Notes: generated by a model not told the origin, from the letters alone. 64,000 nt of DNA from Komagataeibacter sp. FNDCF1 (GCF_021295335.1 NZ_JAIWOT010000001.1:933001-997000); one strand, 5' to 3'; positions 26,313 through 35,614 are shown, numbered from the stretch's first letter. Translations and numbers: made by a program.

Positions 26313-27656
26313 ATGTCATCCCTGTTTGCCCTCTCCCTTGCCACGCTGGCGATCGTATCGGTCGTGGTGCTGATCGCCCGTTTCCGGATCAATCCGTTCA
26401 TCGTGCTGTTCGCGGTGTCTCTTGCGCTTGCGCTGGGGGCTGGCATGCCACCGCAGAAAGCCATTGCCTCATTCGAGGCGGGCGCGGGCCGGGTGCTGGG
26501 TCATGTGGCCACCGTCATCGCGCTGGGCACCATGCTGGGCAAGATGCTGGCGGAATCGGGCGGGGCGGACCGGATTGCGCTGACCATTACCGGCCTGGCG
26601 GGCAAGAAGCGCGTCAGCTGGGCCATGATGGTGATCGGGCTGCTGGTGGGGCTGCCGGTTTTCTTCGAGGTCGGGTTCGTTCTGCTCATCCCGCTGGCAT
26701 TCACGCTGGCGCGGCGCACCAGTACCCCCCTGCTGCTTCTGGCGCTGCCCATGGGGGCGGCGCTGTCCGTCACGCATGCCATGATCCCGCCGCATCCGGC
26801 CACCCTGCTCGCGCTTTCGGCCTATCATGCCGATATCGGGCGCACGATCCTGTGGGGCATCGTGATCGGGACGCCGGTGGCGGCCATTGCCGGGCCGCTT
26901 TACGCGCGCTTTATCGCAGGCCGGATCGGGCCGGTGCAGCCATCAGCGCTGGAGGCGCAGTTCGTCCACGACGACGTGCCGCGCAGCATGCCCGGCTTTG
27001 CCATTACCGTCCTGACCATCCTGTCCCCCGTGGTACTGATGCTGCTGGGTTCCATGGCGAATGTCGTGACAAACCCGCAGACACCGCTGAACAATGCGCT
27101 GCACTTCATCGGCAATACCGATATCGCGCTGGCGCTGGCCACCCTGCTGTCATTTCAGGTTTTTGGCACGGCGCGTGGTTTCAGCCGGGAGACAATTCTC
27201 AAATTCACCAATGACTGCCTGGCCCCTACCGCGCTGATCATGCTGCTGGTTGGCGCGGGTGGCGGCTTCGGGCAGGAACTGGTCGATAGTGGTGTGTCGA
27301 CCGCCATCACCGATCTGGCCGTGGGGGCACATGTGCCGCTGCTGGTACTGGCCTGGCTGCTGGCGGTCGTGGTGCGGGTGGCCACCGGGTCGGCCACCGT
27401 GGCCATGAGCACGGCGGCAGGCATTGTGGGGCCGATCCTGCTCCGTACGCATGGGGCCTCACCCGAACTGATGGTGATTGTTACAGGCGCGGGCTCCGTA
27501 GCACTCGGCCCGCTCAATGATGCAGGCTTCTGGCAGATCAAGGAATATCTTGGCCTGTCGGTCGGCCAGACCATCAAGACATGGTCGGTTATCGAGACAC
27601 TGATTGCCGTGCTGGGGCTGGGCTTTGCGCTTCTGGCATCACCGTTTGTGCGATAA
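26313..27656 (+). CDS. gntT: Gluconate:proton symporter (GntP/GntT family)
   Basis: 447 residues, about 12 hydrophobic segments. It is similar to E. coli GntT throughout: MLGKMLAESGGADRIALTI, VGLPVFFEVGFVLLIPL, MGAALSVTHAMIPPHPATLL, ATGSATVAMSTAAGIVGP and LNDAGFWQIKEYLGLSVGQTIKTWS. The last block contains the conserved substrate region. Gluconate uptake suits a sugar-oxidising acetic acid bacterium; other sugar acids are possible. The start at 26313 aligns with the E. coli N terminus and with the promoter; an ATG ten codons earlier lies within the -10 region. Confidence 0.92.
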   Translation: MSSLFALSLATLAIVSVVVLIARFRINPFIVLFAVSLALALGAGMPPQKAIASFEAGAGRVLGHVATVIALGTMLGKMLAESGGADRIALTITGLAGKKRVSWAMMVIGLLVGLPVFFEVGFVLLIPLAFTLARRTSTPLLLLALPMGAALSVTHAMIPPHPATLLALSAYHADIGRTILWGIVIGTPVAAIAGPLYARFIAGRIGPVQPSALEAQFVHDDVPRSMPGFAITVLTILSPVVLMLLGSMANVVTNPQTPLNNALHFIGNTDIALALATLLSFQVFGTARGFSRETILKFTNDCLAPTALIMLLVGAGGGFGQELVDSGVSTAITDLAVGAHVPLLVLAWLLAVVVRVATGSATVAMSTAAGIVGPILLRTHGASPELMVIVTGAGSVALGPLNDAGFWQIKEYLGLSVGQTIKTWSVIETLIAVLGLGFALLASPFVR

Positions 27657-27895
27657 GCCAGACCGGCACGGTCCTGCGGCGGGGCATGACGGGGCCCCAA
27701 CCACCGGAATGCCCCGCATCCGGGCGAGGGGCATCAGGTTGGGCAGCGAGCCACACAGCATGGCGGAAAACCGTCGGGATACCGGCTATCACACGCCCTG
27801 CCCCTGCGCCCCGTCACAACCCCGCCATGGCGGGCACGCAGGCGGAACCATGATCCGGCCATGGTCCAGCGTGCCACACGCGCCGGGCCGAAGCC
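27657..27895. other. Convergent intergenic region, gntT/der, with hairpins
   Basis: This 239-base GC-rich gap lies between the ends of two convergent genes. It holds a perfect 9-bp inverted repeat, GCGGGGCAT (27679-27687) / ATGCCCCGC (27709-27717) with a 21-base loop. Nearer der is a CCCGCCATGGCGGG palindrome. No T tract and no believable coding frame were seen. It probably serves as a bidirectional termination zone. Confidence 0.4.
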
Positions 27896-29326
27896 TCAGC
27901 TTTTCGCGTAAGGGTTGCTGGATGCCCGCAACAGCAGCCGGATGGGCGTACCGGGCAGGTCGAAAGTCTCCCGCAGGCCATTGACCAGATAGCGCTGGTA
28001 ATCCTCCGGCAACTGGTCGGTGCGGGTCCCGAACACGATAAACGTCGGCGGGCGGGACTTGGCCTGCGTGATGTAACGCAGCTTGAGCCTGCGGCCATCG
28101 ACCAGCGGCGGCGGATGACGCTCGATCATCATCTCGAACCAGCGGTTGAGCGCACCGGTGGCAACGCGGCGGTTCCAGACCTCATACGCGCGCCGTACGG
28201 TGGGCAGCAGCTTGTTGATGCCTGCCCCGGTCATGGCCGAGAACGCCACGACCGGAATGCCGCGCATCTGGGCAAGCGACATCTCGATACGGTCCTTGAT
28301 GGCCTGACGTGTCCCGGCCCTGTCTTCCACCGCATCCCATTTGTTCAGCGCCAGCACGCAGCACCGGCCTTCGCGCTCGATCAGCCGGGCAATCTGCAGG
28401 TCCTGCTCATGCACGCCCAGTGTCGCGTCCAGCACCAGAATGACGACTTCCGCCATCTTCAGTGCCTCGATCGAGGCGGAGACGGACATCTTCTCCAGCG
28501 TCTCGTCAATGCGGGCCTTGCGGCGCAGCCCGGCGGTATCGACAAGCTGGATCGGACCTTCGTCATCACTGAGCATGACGGCAATGGAATCGCGCGTAAG
28601 CCCTGGCTCGGGGCCGGTAATCATCCGCTCCTCACCCAGCAGGCGGTTGAGCAGCGTGGATTTGCCCGCATTGGGCCGCCCCACAATGGCCAGACGCAGC
28701 GGGCCGGGGGGGCGGACATCCTCCTCCTCGCCTTCCGCTGCCTCGGCCTGCTCACGGCGCAGGCGGCGGGTGTTCTTCTGTACCGGCGGCGCGTCGGTGG
28801 GCGGCAGGCGGTCCACGATCTCGGCCATCAGGTCGGCAACGCCTTCCCCATGCTCGGCCGAGATGGCGAGCGGCGCGCCAAGCCCCAGCGAGTACGCCTC
28901 CATCGCAGCCGCAGCGCCCTGCCTGCCCTCCGCCTTGTTGGCGATCAGCAGGACCGGGCGACCCTGCCTGCGCAGCCAGTTGGCGAAATGCTGGTCGGCG
29001 GGCGTGATGCCGCTGCGCGCGTCAATGCAGAACAGGACAAGATCCGCATGCGCCACCGCCGATTCGGAGGAAGCCCGCATCCGTCCGTACAGCGTATCGG
29101 GGGCTGCTTCCTCCAGCCCTGCCGTGTCGATGATGCGGATGTTGCGCCCACGGACAGTCGCCTGCCCTTCCTTGCGGTCGCGGGTGACACCCGGCGTATC
29201 GGCTACAAGCGCCTGCCTGCGGCCAACCAGCCGGTTGAAAATGGTCGACTTGCCGACATTCGGCCTGCCTGCGATCACGACAACCGGCAGCGCATCCACT
29301 GGCGCGGATGGAAAAGATGAACTCAC
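27896..29326 (-). CDS. der: Ribosome biogenesis GTPase Der (EngA)
   Basis: 476 residues, tandem GTPase needed for 50S assembly. First G domain: GRPNVGKST (20-28), DTPG, NKAE. Second: GRPNAGKST (about 216-224), DTAGLRRKA, NKWD. The C-terminal KH-like domain follows (LNRWFEMMIERHPPP...LKLRYITQAKSRPPTFIVFGTR). The start codon is GTG at 29326, 16 bases after bamB. This is the classical yfgM-bamB-der gene order. Confidence 0.97.
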   Translation of the reverse strand: MSSSFPSAPVDALPVVVIAGRPNVGKSTIFNRLVGRRQALVADTPGVTRDRKEGQATVRGRNIRIIDTAGLEEAAPDTLYGRMRASSESAVAHADLVLFCIDARSGITPADQHFANWLRRQGRPVLLIANKAEGRQGAAAAMEAYSLGLGAPLAISAEHGEGVADLMAEIVDRLPPTDAPPVQKNTRRLRREQAEAAEGEEEDVRPPGPLRLAIVGRPNAGKSTLLNRLLGEERMITGPEPGLTRDSIAVMLSDDEGPIQLVDTAGLRRKARIDETLEKMSVSASIEALKMAEVVILVLDATLGVHEQDLQIARLIEREGRCCVLALNKWDAVEDRAGTRQAIKDRIEMSLAQMRGIPVVAFSAMTGAGINKLLPTVRRAYEVWNRRVATGALNRWFEMMIERHPPPLVDGRRLKLRYITQAKSRPPTFIVFGTRTDQLPEDYQRYLVNGLRETFDLPGTPIRLLLRASSNPYAKS

Positions 29327-29342
29327 TGCGGCAACTTTCTTT

Positions 29343-30716
29343 TTAGCTATAGGCCAGAAGATAGCCCTTATTATCCATGAGCAACAGCGTATTATCGACC
29401 ACGATGGGCGCGGTCGTGACCTCGCCCGGCAATGTATGCAGCGATTCTATGTGCCCCTGCGCCGGATCGACAATGACAACGCCATTCTGCTTGAAGCTGG
29501 AAATGCACACCAGCTTGCCACCCGCCAGAATGGGACCGTTCCATACGATGCCACGCTTCTGCTTGTCGGAATTCTCGTACTGGCGCAACTGCGTGATCCA
29601 GCGCACATGGCCCGAAATCCGGTCAAGACAGGCCAGCTGTTCATCCATGGAAAGCAGGAATATCCAGTCCCCGATCACCAGGGGCGTGTTCTGGCCCGAA
29701 ATGCCACGTTCCCACAGCCTGCGGCCCGAGCGCATGTCGATCGCGACCAGGACCGACCCCGTGCTTATGGCATAGGCCGTGCCATCGGCAATGACCGGCA
29801 TGCCATGCACGCAGGAAAAGTCGATCAGCGCCTGCTGGCCGTTGGTGCTGCCCAGCGTGTCGGCCCACACCACCTCGCCGCCTTCGGCACGCAGGGCCAC
29901 CAGGTCACCCGACCCGAAACCCGCCAGTACCACGCCCTCGGCCACGGCCGGGGCGGGCTGGCCGTATATCACGGTATCGGCGCTGGTTGCGGCATAGGTC
30001 CACAGCACGTTCCCGTTTTCGGCATCAAGGCAGTAAAGATGCTCGTTGATCGTGCCGAAGAACAGGCGACCGTTGGAAATGGTCGGGGCGGAGCGGCCGG
30101 GGGTCTGGATATTGACGCGCCACTTCAGCTTGCCGGTCGCGACGTCAAGCGCCAGCGCCTGCCCGATCCCGTCCACGACATAGAGCGTATCCCCGTCCAC
30201 GCTGATGCCACCGCCAAGGTTGCTTGACATCATCTTGCGCGGCTTGGGGTTGTATTCCCACAGCTTGTGCATGGTGGGCCAGCGATAGGCCCGGATCACG
30301 CCACGCGCATCCGCCACGAAAATGCGGCCGTTCTGCACAACCGGCGTTGCCTGGATCACACCGCGCCCGCTATCGCCCAGCGCCACGTAGAACAGGAGTT
30401 CCGGCTCCGAATTGCCCGCACCGATATCATGTGTCCACAGGTGGTTCATGCTGCCACGCCAGGCGATGTCAATCCCCCTGTGGTCGGCATTGATGCCGGA
30501 CTGCGGCCACGTACTGACCGCCGTCGGGGCAGGCACGGTCACGGCCTGCGTCTCATCTGAATCCACCGCCAGACCGGCGGCGGTATGCAGCACGTCGGAA
30601 CGGTGACCGATCAGCAGCGGCTTCTTTTTCGGGCCACTGGAACAGGCAGCCAGGGCCGGCAGCAGCGCCGCCCCCGCGCCAAGGAGCGCGTGGCGACGGC
30701 TCAGGGCTGGTTTCAT
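29343..30716 (-). CDS. bamB: Outer membrane protein assembly factor BamB
   Basis: 457 residues, lipoprotein of the BAM complex that inserts beta-barrel proteins. A Tat-like or Sec signal with RR (LSRRHALLGAGAALLPALAAC) ends in lipobox LAAC. The rest is a PQQ-like eight-bladed beta-propeller with repeats such as GRIFVADARGVIRAYRW, GDTLYVVDGIGQALALDVATGKLKWR and GRLFFGTINEHLYCLDAENGNVLWTY. I start at 30716 (MKPALSRR); the frame is open for 33 further codons. Central gene of yfgM-bamB-der. Confidence 0.92.
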   Translation of the reverse strand: MKPALSRRHALLGAGAALLPALAACSSGPKKKPLLIGHRSDVLHTAAGLAVDSDETQAVTVPAPTAVSTWPQSGINADHRGIDIAWRGSMNHLWTHDIGAGNSEPELLFYVALGDSGRGVIQATPVVQNGRIFVADARGVIRAYRWPTMHKLWEYNPKPRKMMSSNLGGGISVDGDTLYVVDGIGQALALDVATGKLKWRVNIQTPGRSAPTISNGRLFFGTINEHLYCLDAENGNVLWTYAATSADTVIYGQPAPAVAEGVVLAGFGSGDLVALRAEGGEVVWADTLGSTNGQQALIDFSCVHGMPVIADGTAYAISTGSVLVAIDMRSGRRLWERGISGQNTPLVIGDWIFLLSMDEQLACLDRISGHVRWITQLRQYENSDKQKRGIVWNGPILAGGKLVCISSFKQNGVVIVDPAQGHIESLHTLPGEVTTAPIVVDNTLLLMDNKGYLLAYS

Positions 30717-30756
30717 GGTTTTCCTGTCTGCGGGCATGGGGGAAACGGGGGTCGGA

Positions 30757-31455
30757 CTAGCCACCTGCGTCGTCTCCCATTGTCTGGAGCATGGCTTCGG
30801 CGCGGTTGCGTACACCGTCGCCCACGGTCATGTCCATGGCCAGGCGGGTGAACCGGGCACGGGCGTCGGCGTCCCTGCCGGTGCGCAGGTCAAGCAGGGC
30901 CTCGGTCTCGATCGCCTGGCCACGCCAGGGCTGGCCCGCGCCATCAAGCAGCGCAAGACGGGAGCGCAGAGTGGCCGGGTCGCCGCCATCAACCTGATGC
31001 TGGACCCATAGTAGGCTGGCCAGGGCGGCAATGGTCGGGTCCACCGCCTGTTCCTGTGCCACGCCATCCCACAGGGCAAGGGCCGCCGGCACGTCACCAC
31101 TGCCCGCCAGCAGGGCCGCGCGTTCCATCCGGGCCAGGATGCGCAGCGGTGGCCGTGCCTTTGCATCCAGTGCCTGCAGTTCCGCCAGGCCGGTCTTCTG
31201 CCGTGTGGTCAATGGTGCGACACCGCTGGCCGCCGCATCCGGCGCACGCGCGGCGTCGGCCATGGCGGTGAAATAGGCCGCCGAGACCGCCGCATCCGCC
31301 CTGTGCGCGCGGGAGACGGAATACTGCCATCCCCCCGCCCCGATGCAGATACCCGCCACCACGACACCGGCGACAACAAGATAGCGCCGCGCCAGTGCCC
31401 TTATGCGTTCGGCACGGATTTCCTCATCGACTTCCGTGAAGATGTCGTCAGCCAC
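30757..31455 (-). CDS. YfgM-like tetratricopeptide membrane protein
   Basis: 232 residues. An N-terminal cytosolic stretch (VADDIFTEVDEEIRAERIRALARRY) leads into one membrane helix (LVVAGVVVAGICIGAGGWQY, about 27-46) and an Ala-rich TPR-like periplasmic part. This is the layout of YfgM, an ancillary SecYEG subunit that works with periplasmic chaperones. The start is GTG at 31455 by family N terminus; no ATG fits. First gene of yfgM-bamB-der. Confidence 0.82.
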   Translation of the reverse strand: MADDIFTEVDEEIRAERIRALARRYLVVAGVVVAGICIGAGGWQYSVSRAHRADAAVSAAYFTAMADAARAPDAAASGVAPLTTRQKTGLAELQALDAKARPPLRILARMERAALLAGSGDVPAALALWDGVAQEQAVDPTIAALASLLWVQHQVDGGDPATLRSRLALLDGAGQPWRGQAIETEALLDLRTGRDADARARFTRLAMDMTVGDGVRNRAEAMLQTMGDDAGG

Positions 31456-31665
31456 GTTCGTGTCGTTCCCTGCTCGCTTGCGCGGTGCATCATACCCCGC
31501 GCGTCGTGATTGTCGGCCCCAGCATATCCGGCCCGGACCGGCACGGCAAACCGCCATGTGCGGGTGGCCATGCCTTTATGCACCCGACCCAGCCCGATCA
31601 CATAGACCGGCCCGTTTTCCACCGCCAGCCACAAGCAGGACGGAAATGCAGAAAGTTCGGGTCTT

Positions 31666-32580
31666 TCAGCGTTTCCGCCTGTCCCGGTCCGCCAGCAGGC
31701 AGCGCGCGGTGGTTACGACATTGGCGACACTCAGCCCCTCCATCGGCGCGTTGCCCACCGGGCCGGGCGCCATGACCACGCGCGCCCACGGGCCTGCAGG
31801 GGCATATTCGGATGCCTTGCTGCGCCCGAACAGCCCCACGGTCGGGATGCCCGTGGCGGCCGCAAGGTGCATAAGCCCGGAATCATTGCCAATGAACAGA
31901 GTGCAGCGCGCCAGCAGGGCGGCCACCTGCGTAACACTCAGGCCGCCCCCCGTATCCAATGCATCGGGCAGTTGTGCCAGCACACCTTCCGCCCGCGCCC
32001 GCTCGGCCGCTCCCGGCCCGTACAGGATGACGGGGCGCATGGCCGGGTCCGCCGCGCGCAGGGCGCTGAACACGGCTGCAAAACGATCTGCCGGCCAGAT
32101 CTTGCCATCCCAGTTGGCGGTGGGGCCAAGGGCGACCCAGCGCGGGCCATCGGGCAGCATGGTGGCGGCGCGGGCACGCTCGTCCGCACTGGTCCACACC
32201 ACCGGCATCGGCGCGGGATCAAGGCCAAGCAGGTTGCCGATATGGGTAATGCGCCGCCCCTCCCTGCGCCCGCCGCGCATGACATGGCGCCTGCCCACGC
32301 GCAGGAAATAACTTGTGACCGAGCCGCGCAGGTCCACGCACAGGTCCCATTTCTGCCCGCGGCACTGCCGCCACAGCGCCACCCAGTGCATGTCATACCG
32401 GCGCTTGACCATTTCGATTGTGCGCACACGGCGCGGCATGTGCGCGAACAGCCCTGCCGCCACCGGCCCGCAGGCAATGGTGAAATCGGCCTGCGGATAG
32501 CGGTGCAGCAGCGTATCGAGCAGCCCGGTGGACAGGATGGCATCCCCCAGCCGGGTGGATGTGATGAACAGGATGTGCAT
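31666..32580 (-). CDS. Glycosyltransferase family 9 (heptosyltransferase-like)
   Basis: 304 residues. GT9 enzymes add heptose from ADP-heptose to the LPS inner core. Motifs: the N-terminal ILFITSTRLGDAILSTGLLDTL (residues 3-24), the DLCVDLRGSVTSYFL segment, VALGPTANWDGKIWPADRF and FIGNDSGLMHLAAATGIPTVGLFG (about 224-247) that binds the nucleotide sugar. Start ATG 32580 where homology begins. Exact acceptor is unknown. The gene is divergent from ygfZ and 210 bases before yfgM; that gap shows no clear elements. Confidence 0.88.
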   Translation of the reverse strand: MHILFITSTRLGDAILSTGLLDTLLHRYPQADFTIACGPVAAGLFAHMPRRVRTIEMVKRRYDMHWVALWRQCRGQKWDLCVDLRGSVTSYFLRVGRRHVMRGGRREGRRITHIGNLLGLDPAPMPVVWTSADERARAATMLPDGPRWVALGPTANWDGKIWPADRFAAVFSALRAADPAMRPVILYGPGAAERARAEGVLAQLPDALDTGGGLSVTQVAALLARCTLFIGNDSGLMHLAAATGIPTVGLFGRSKASEYAPAGPWARVVMAPGPVGNAPMEGLSVANVVTTARCLLADRDRRKR

Positions 32581-32665
32581 GCACGCGGTGCTAGTCAGAT
32601 TTTGCCTGTGTGCCAACCTCATCTTTGCCCTTGCCTGCGGGCACCGCCATGGCCAGATTGCGCAT

Positions 32666-33493
32666 ATGGCCAGAATTGCTCATCTTCCTGATCGCGCCGT
32701 ACTCGGTATTTCGGGGACGGACCGTGTCTCCTTCCTCCAGGGGCTGGTGTCGAACGACATGACTGCCGTAGCCCCCGGCCATGCCGTATGGACGGCCTTC
32801 CTGTCCGCGCAGGGCAAGTGGCTGGCCGACTTCTTCGTCTTTGCCGACCCCGAGGGCGTGCGCCTGCTGGTGGACTGTGACCGCGCGCAGGCCGACATAC
32901 TGCGCCAGCGCCTGTCGCGCTACCGCCTGCGCGCGCAGGTCGAGATCGGGGAGACGGGCTACGCCGTGCATGCCGCGTGGGGTGATGGTTTCACCCCGCC
33001 CGCTGGCTACCCCACGGCCCCCGACCCGCGCCTGCCGCAGGCGGGGTGGCGTGTGCTGCTGGGCCATCCAGCACCCGATGTTACGGCCGACGACGTGGAT
33101 TATGACCGCCACCGCCTGGCCCTGGGCCTGCCCGATGGCGTGCGCGACTGTGAAAGTGGCAAGACCCTGCTGCTGGAAGCCAATTTCGACCAGCTGAATG
33201 GCATATCGTGGACCAAGGGCTGCTATATGGGGCAGGAACTGACCGCACGCACCCGCTATCGCGGGCTGGTGCGCCGCCACCTGCTGCCCGTCATGGCAGG
33301 ACGTGAACTGCCGCCACCGGGCACACCCGTCATGTCGGGCGATGCAACCGTGGGGGAAATGCGCTCATCACGCGACAGCGCCGGCATGGCCATGATCCGT
33401 AACGAGCACATCCACGATACAGGCCTGATGGCAGGGGGACATGCGTTGCACGTAAAGGTGCCGGAATGGTTCACCCTGCCGGACAAGGCATGA
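32666..33493 (+). CDS. ygfZ: Folate-binding protein YgfZ (GcvT-like), Fe-S cluster related
   Basis: 275 residues. YgfZ/IBA57 uses tetrahydrofolate to support assembly or repair of certain [4Fe-4S] enzymes. The defining motif KGCYMGQE (about 184-191) with its essential cysteine is intact, preceded by LLEANFDQLNGISWT. The N-terminal GTDRVSFLQGLVSNDM also fits. Start ATG 32666 gives the family N terminus. It stands alone between a divergent glycosyltransferase and hisI. Confidence 0.9.
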   Translation: MARIAHLPDRAVLGISGTDRVSFLQGLVSNDMTAVAPGHAVWTAFLSAQGKWLADFFVFADPEGVRLLVDCDRAQADILRQRLSRYRLRAQVEIGETGYAVHAAWGDGFTPPAGYPTAPDPRLPQAGWRVLLGHPAPDVTADDVDYDRHRLALGLPDGVRDCESGKTLLLEANFDQLNGISWTKGCYMGQELTARTRYRGLVRRHLLPVMAGRELPPPGTPVMSGDATVGEMRSSRDSAGMAMIRNEHIHDTGLMAGGHALHVKVPEWFTLPDKA

Positions 33494-33587
33494 TATCCCG
33501 TATCCGACTTTTACAGATGGCTGGCCCCTCTGGTGCTGCAGGTGCGTGCCTGCCCATGGCCCGGCCCGGTTACGCAAGGTAAGACAG

Positions 33588-34004
33588 ATGCCCTATAGAC
33601 CGCCCGACCCGACGACCCGCGCCACCATTCTGGACAGGGTCAGATTCAACCCCGATGGCCTGATCACGGCCATCGCCCAGCAGCACGACACGGGCGAAGT
33701 CCTGATGCTGGCCTGGATGAACCGCGCGGCACTGGACGAGACGCTGCGCACGGGCCGTGTGTGCTACTATTCCCGCAGCCGCCAGGGCCTGTGGCGCAAG
33801 GGCGAGACATCGGGGCAGGTGCAGACGCTGGTGGATGCCCGGCTGGACTGTGATCGTGATGCCGTGCTGCTGCTGGTGGACCAGAAGGGCGTTGCCTGCC
33901 ACACGGGCCGACGCAGCTGCTTCTATAATGCCCTGCGGCCCGAAGGGATCGTGGAAATAACAAAACCCGAAGTTTCGGCGGAGGCCCTTTATGGCAAAGC
34001 CTGA
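33588..34004 (+). CDS. hisI: Phosphoribosyl-AMP cyclohydrolase
   Basis: 138 residues, the monofunctional form (no HisE domain). It hydrolyses PR-AMP in step three of histidine synthesis. Metal ligands are visible: D87, D89, D91 (Mg) and C88, C104, C111 (Zn) in LDCDRD and GVACHTGRRSC. AAGGT precedes ATG 33588. It is away from other his genes; its last 14 bases overlap a small membrane-protein gene. Confidence 0.94.
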   Translation: MPYRPPDPTTRATILDRVRFNPDGLITAIAQQHDTGEVLMLAWMNRAALDETLRTGRVCYYSRSRQGLWRKGETSGQVQTLVDARLDCDRDAVLLLVDQKGVACHTGRRSCFYNALRPEGIVEITKPEVSAEALYGKA

Positions 34005-34248
34005 CCGACCTGCTCCCGGCAGCAAAGAAGAACGTGACGAACAGATCGGCAAGCTGGTCTGGATCGGGATTACCGTGGTGGGCACCGTGATCATGGGCAT
34101 TTTCATGCTCCGCACGGAACTGCACGCCCTGATATCGGAAAACGAGCCCCTGCCGCCCGGTGCGTCCGCCCCCGCCGTACCGGGCGATGACCAGAGTACC
34201 CCGGTCTCCCCTGCCGTGCGGGCTACGCCGAACGGGACGGGACAGTAG
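33991..34248 (+). CDS. Small single-pass membrane protein, unknown function
   Basis: 85 residues, not recognised. A charged N terminus (residues 1-20) precedes one membrane helix (KLVWIGITVVGTVIMGIFML, 21-40), and the rest is a Pro/Ala-rich polar tail. It starts inside hisI, implying co-translation, and its last 26 bases overlap the end of convergent lpxB. Codon use is like the neighbours. Confidence 0.65.
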   Translation: MAKPDRPAPGSKEERDEQIGKLVWIGITVVGTVIMGIFMLRTELHALISENEPLPPGASAPAVPGDDQSTPVSPAVRATPNGTGQ

Positions 34249-35443
34249 ATTCCGCCAGAAGATCCATGATCTCGGCTGCAGCCGCACTGGCCGGGTCCGC
34301 ACCCGGGCCGCGCAGCAGCGTGCGGATATGCGCAAAACCCGCGCGCTGCAGGGCACGGCTGGCGGGGTCGCGCAGCAGGCGCTCCACGGTGGCGGCCAGC
34401 AGGGCGGGCGTGCAGCGTTCCTGCAGCAGTTCGGGCACCAGCCTGTGCCCGCACAGCAGGTTGACCATGGCCACATATGGCACGCGGATCAGCCGCCGCG
34501 CGATGGCCGCCGTGAGCGGATTGACACGGTAGGTCACCGCCATGGGCACGCCTGCCATGGCCAGTTCCAGCGTGGACGTGCCTGATTTGGTCAGGGCTGC
34601 ATCGGCTGCGGCAAAGGCATCGTGTTTGTCATGCACATCCGTCACGACAATGGGCCGGACCGGCCATTTTGCCACCCCCGCGCGTACGATATCGGCAATG
34701 ACGGGAGAGACGGGCACAACGGGCACGATATCCGGCACGTTCCGCCGCACCACGGTCAGCATCTGTCCGAAAACCGGCAGCAGGCGCGGTGCTTCGGACC
34801 GGCGGCTGCCGGGCATGAGCACCAGAACCGGGGCATCGGCCGCGATGCCATACCGCGCGCGGAAGGCTTCGCCCGACCCCGTATCCGCGCCGGACTGAAG
34901 CACGGGATGGCCGACAAAGCGCGCTTCCAGCCCGTGGCGCGCAAAGAATTCCGGCTCGAACGGCAACAGGCACAGCATGCGCTCCCACAGGCCGGGGAAT
35001 TCGCGCACCCGGTGTTCGCGCCATGCCCACACCTGCGGGGCGACATAATGGACGCGTGGAATGGAAAGTGGTGCAATCCGCCGCAGCAGGCGCAGGGTAA
35101 AACCGGGGCTGTCGATGGTAATGACCAGATCGGGCCTGTGCGCCGTGATATCCGCCACCGCCTGGTCCAGCCTGCGTGAGAGGTGACGCAGGCGTGGCAG
35201 CACTTCCATCAGCCCCATGACCGCAAGGTCACGCAGCGGAAACAGCGACCGCAGCCCCTGCCCCTGCATGCGCTCGCCCCCGATCCCGGCAAATTTCACA
35301 CCGGGACAGCGCGCACGGAGTGCCGTCATGAGCCGACTGCCCAGCACATCGCCGCTGGCTTCGCCCGCCATGATCCATATGGTCGGGGTAGCAGAGGAAA
35401 TATCCGGCACGGCAGGCGATGGATAGGGGGAAGTTACGGTCAT
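34223..35443 (-). CDS. lpxB: Lipid-A-disaccharide synthase
   Basis: 406 residues, GT19. It joins UDP-2,3-diacylglucosamine and lipid X. Motifs: WIMAGEASGDVLGSRLMTAL (about 23-42), ITIDSPGFTLRL, HYVAPQVWAWREHRV (about 134-148), LMPGSRRSEAPRLLPVF and LTKSGTSTLELAMAGVPM. Start at 35443. Separated from the other lipid A genes at 14-17 kb. The usual lpxD-fabZ-lpxA neighbours are absent. Confidence 0.95.
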   Translation of the reverse strand: MTVTSPYPSPAVPDISSATPTIWIMAGEASGDVLGSRLMTALRARCPGVKFAGIGGERMQGQGLRSLFPLRDLAVMGLMEVLPRLRHLSRRLDQAVADITAHRPDLVITIDSPGFTLRLLRRIAPLSIPRVHYVAPQVWAWREHRVREFPGLWERMLCLLPFEPEFFARHGLEARFVGHPVLQSGADTGSGEAFRARYGIAADAPVLVLMPGSRRSEAPRLLPVFGQMLTVVRRNVPDIVPVVPVSPVIADIVRAGVAKWPVRPIVVTDVHDKHDAFAAADAALTKSGTSTLELAMAGVPMAVTYRVNPLTAAIARRLIRVPYVAMVNLLCGHRLVPELLQERCTPALLAATVERLLRDPASRALQRAGFAHIRTLLRGPGADPASAAAAEIMDLLAESTVPSRSA

Positions 35444-35500
35444 GCCTGACCCGCTTATCGTGTCGGCCCCGCCAGCGCAAATACCGCGCCCTAGAATAGC

Positions 35501-35582
35501 AGAATTTTTTGGTGAAGGTTTTCCACAAAGCTTCGGGGCAGGCCGTTCTTTCTTTTTAAAGAGAGGCGGCCGCCAGAAACTG
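35501..35582. repeat. AT-rich double-hairpin intergenic element, possible dispersed repeat
   Basis: Between lpxB and pstS lies an AT-rich element with two inverted repeats: GAAG (35514-35517) / CTTC (35531-35534) around T3/A3, and GGCCG (35541-35545) / CGGCC (35567-35571) around a pyrimidine then purine run. From memory it resembles a dispersed intergenic repeat common in Komagataeibacter genomes (TTTTTGGTGAAG...AAAGCTTC). Only one copy is in this window, so repeat status is not shown here. It may also end pstS transcription. Confidence 0.4.
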
Positions 35583-35614
35583 TCAGTCCTTCCGCCTGCT
35601 TCCCTGCCGTATGA

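Noticed and set aside
27657-27895. Small plus-strand frames after gntT
   Set aside because: Frames extend from the end of gntT in other phases, are Pro/Arg-rich and have no ribosome binding site; the strip looks like a termination zone.
28341-30227. 628-codon plus-strand open frame opposite der and bamB
   Set aside because: Ser/Arg-rich antisense shadow of two well-identified genes.
31401-31634. 77-codon minus-strand frame upstream of the YfgM-like gene
   Set aside because: No ribosome binding site seen and it overlaps the YfgM start in another frame; no similarity recalled, though a small real gene cannot be wholly excluded.
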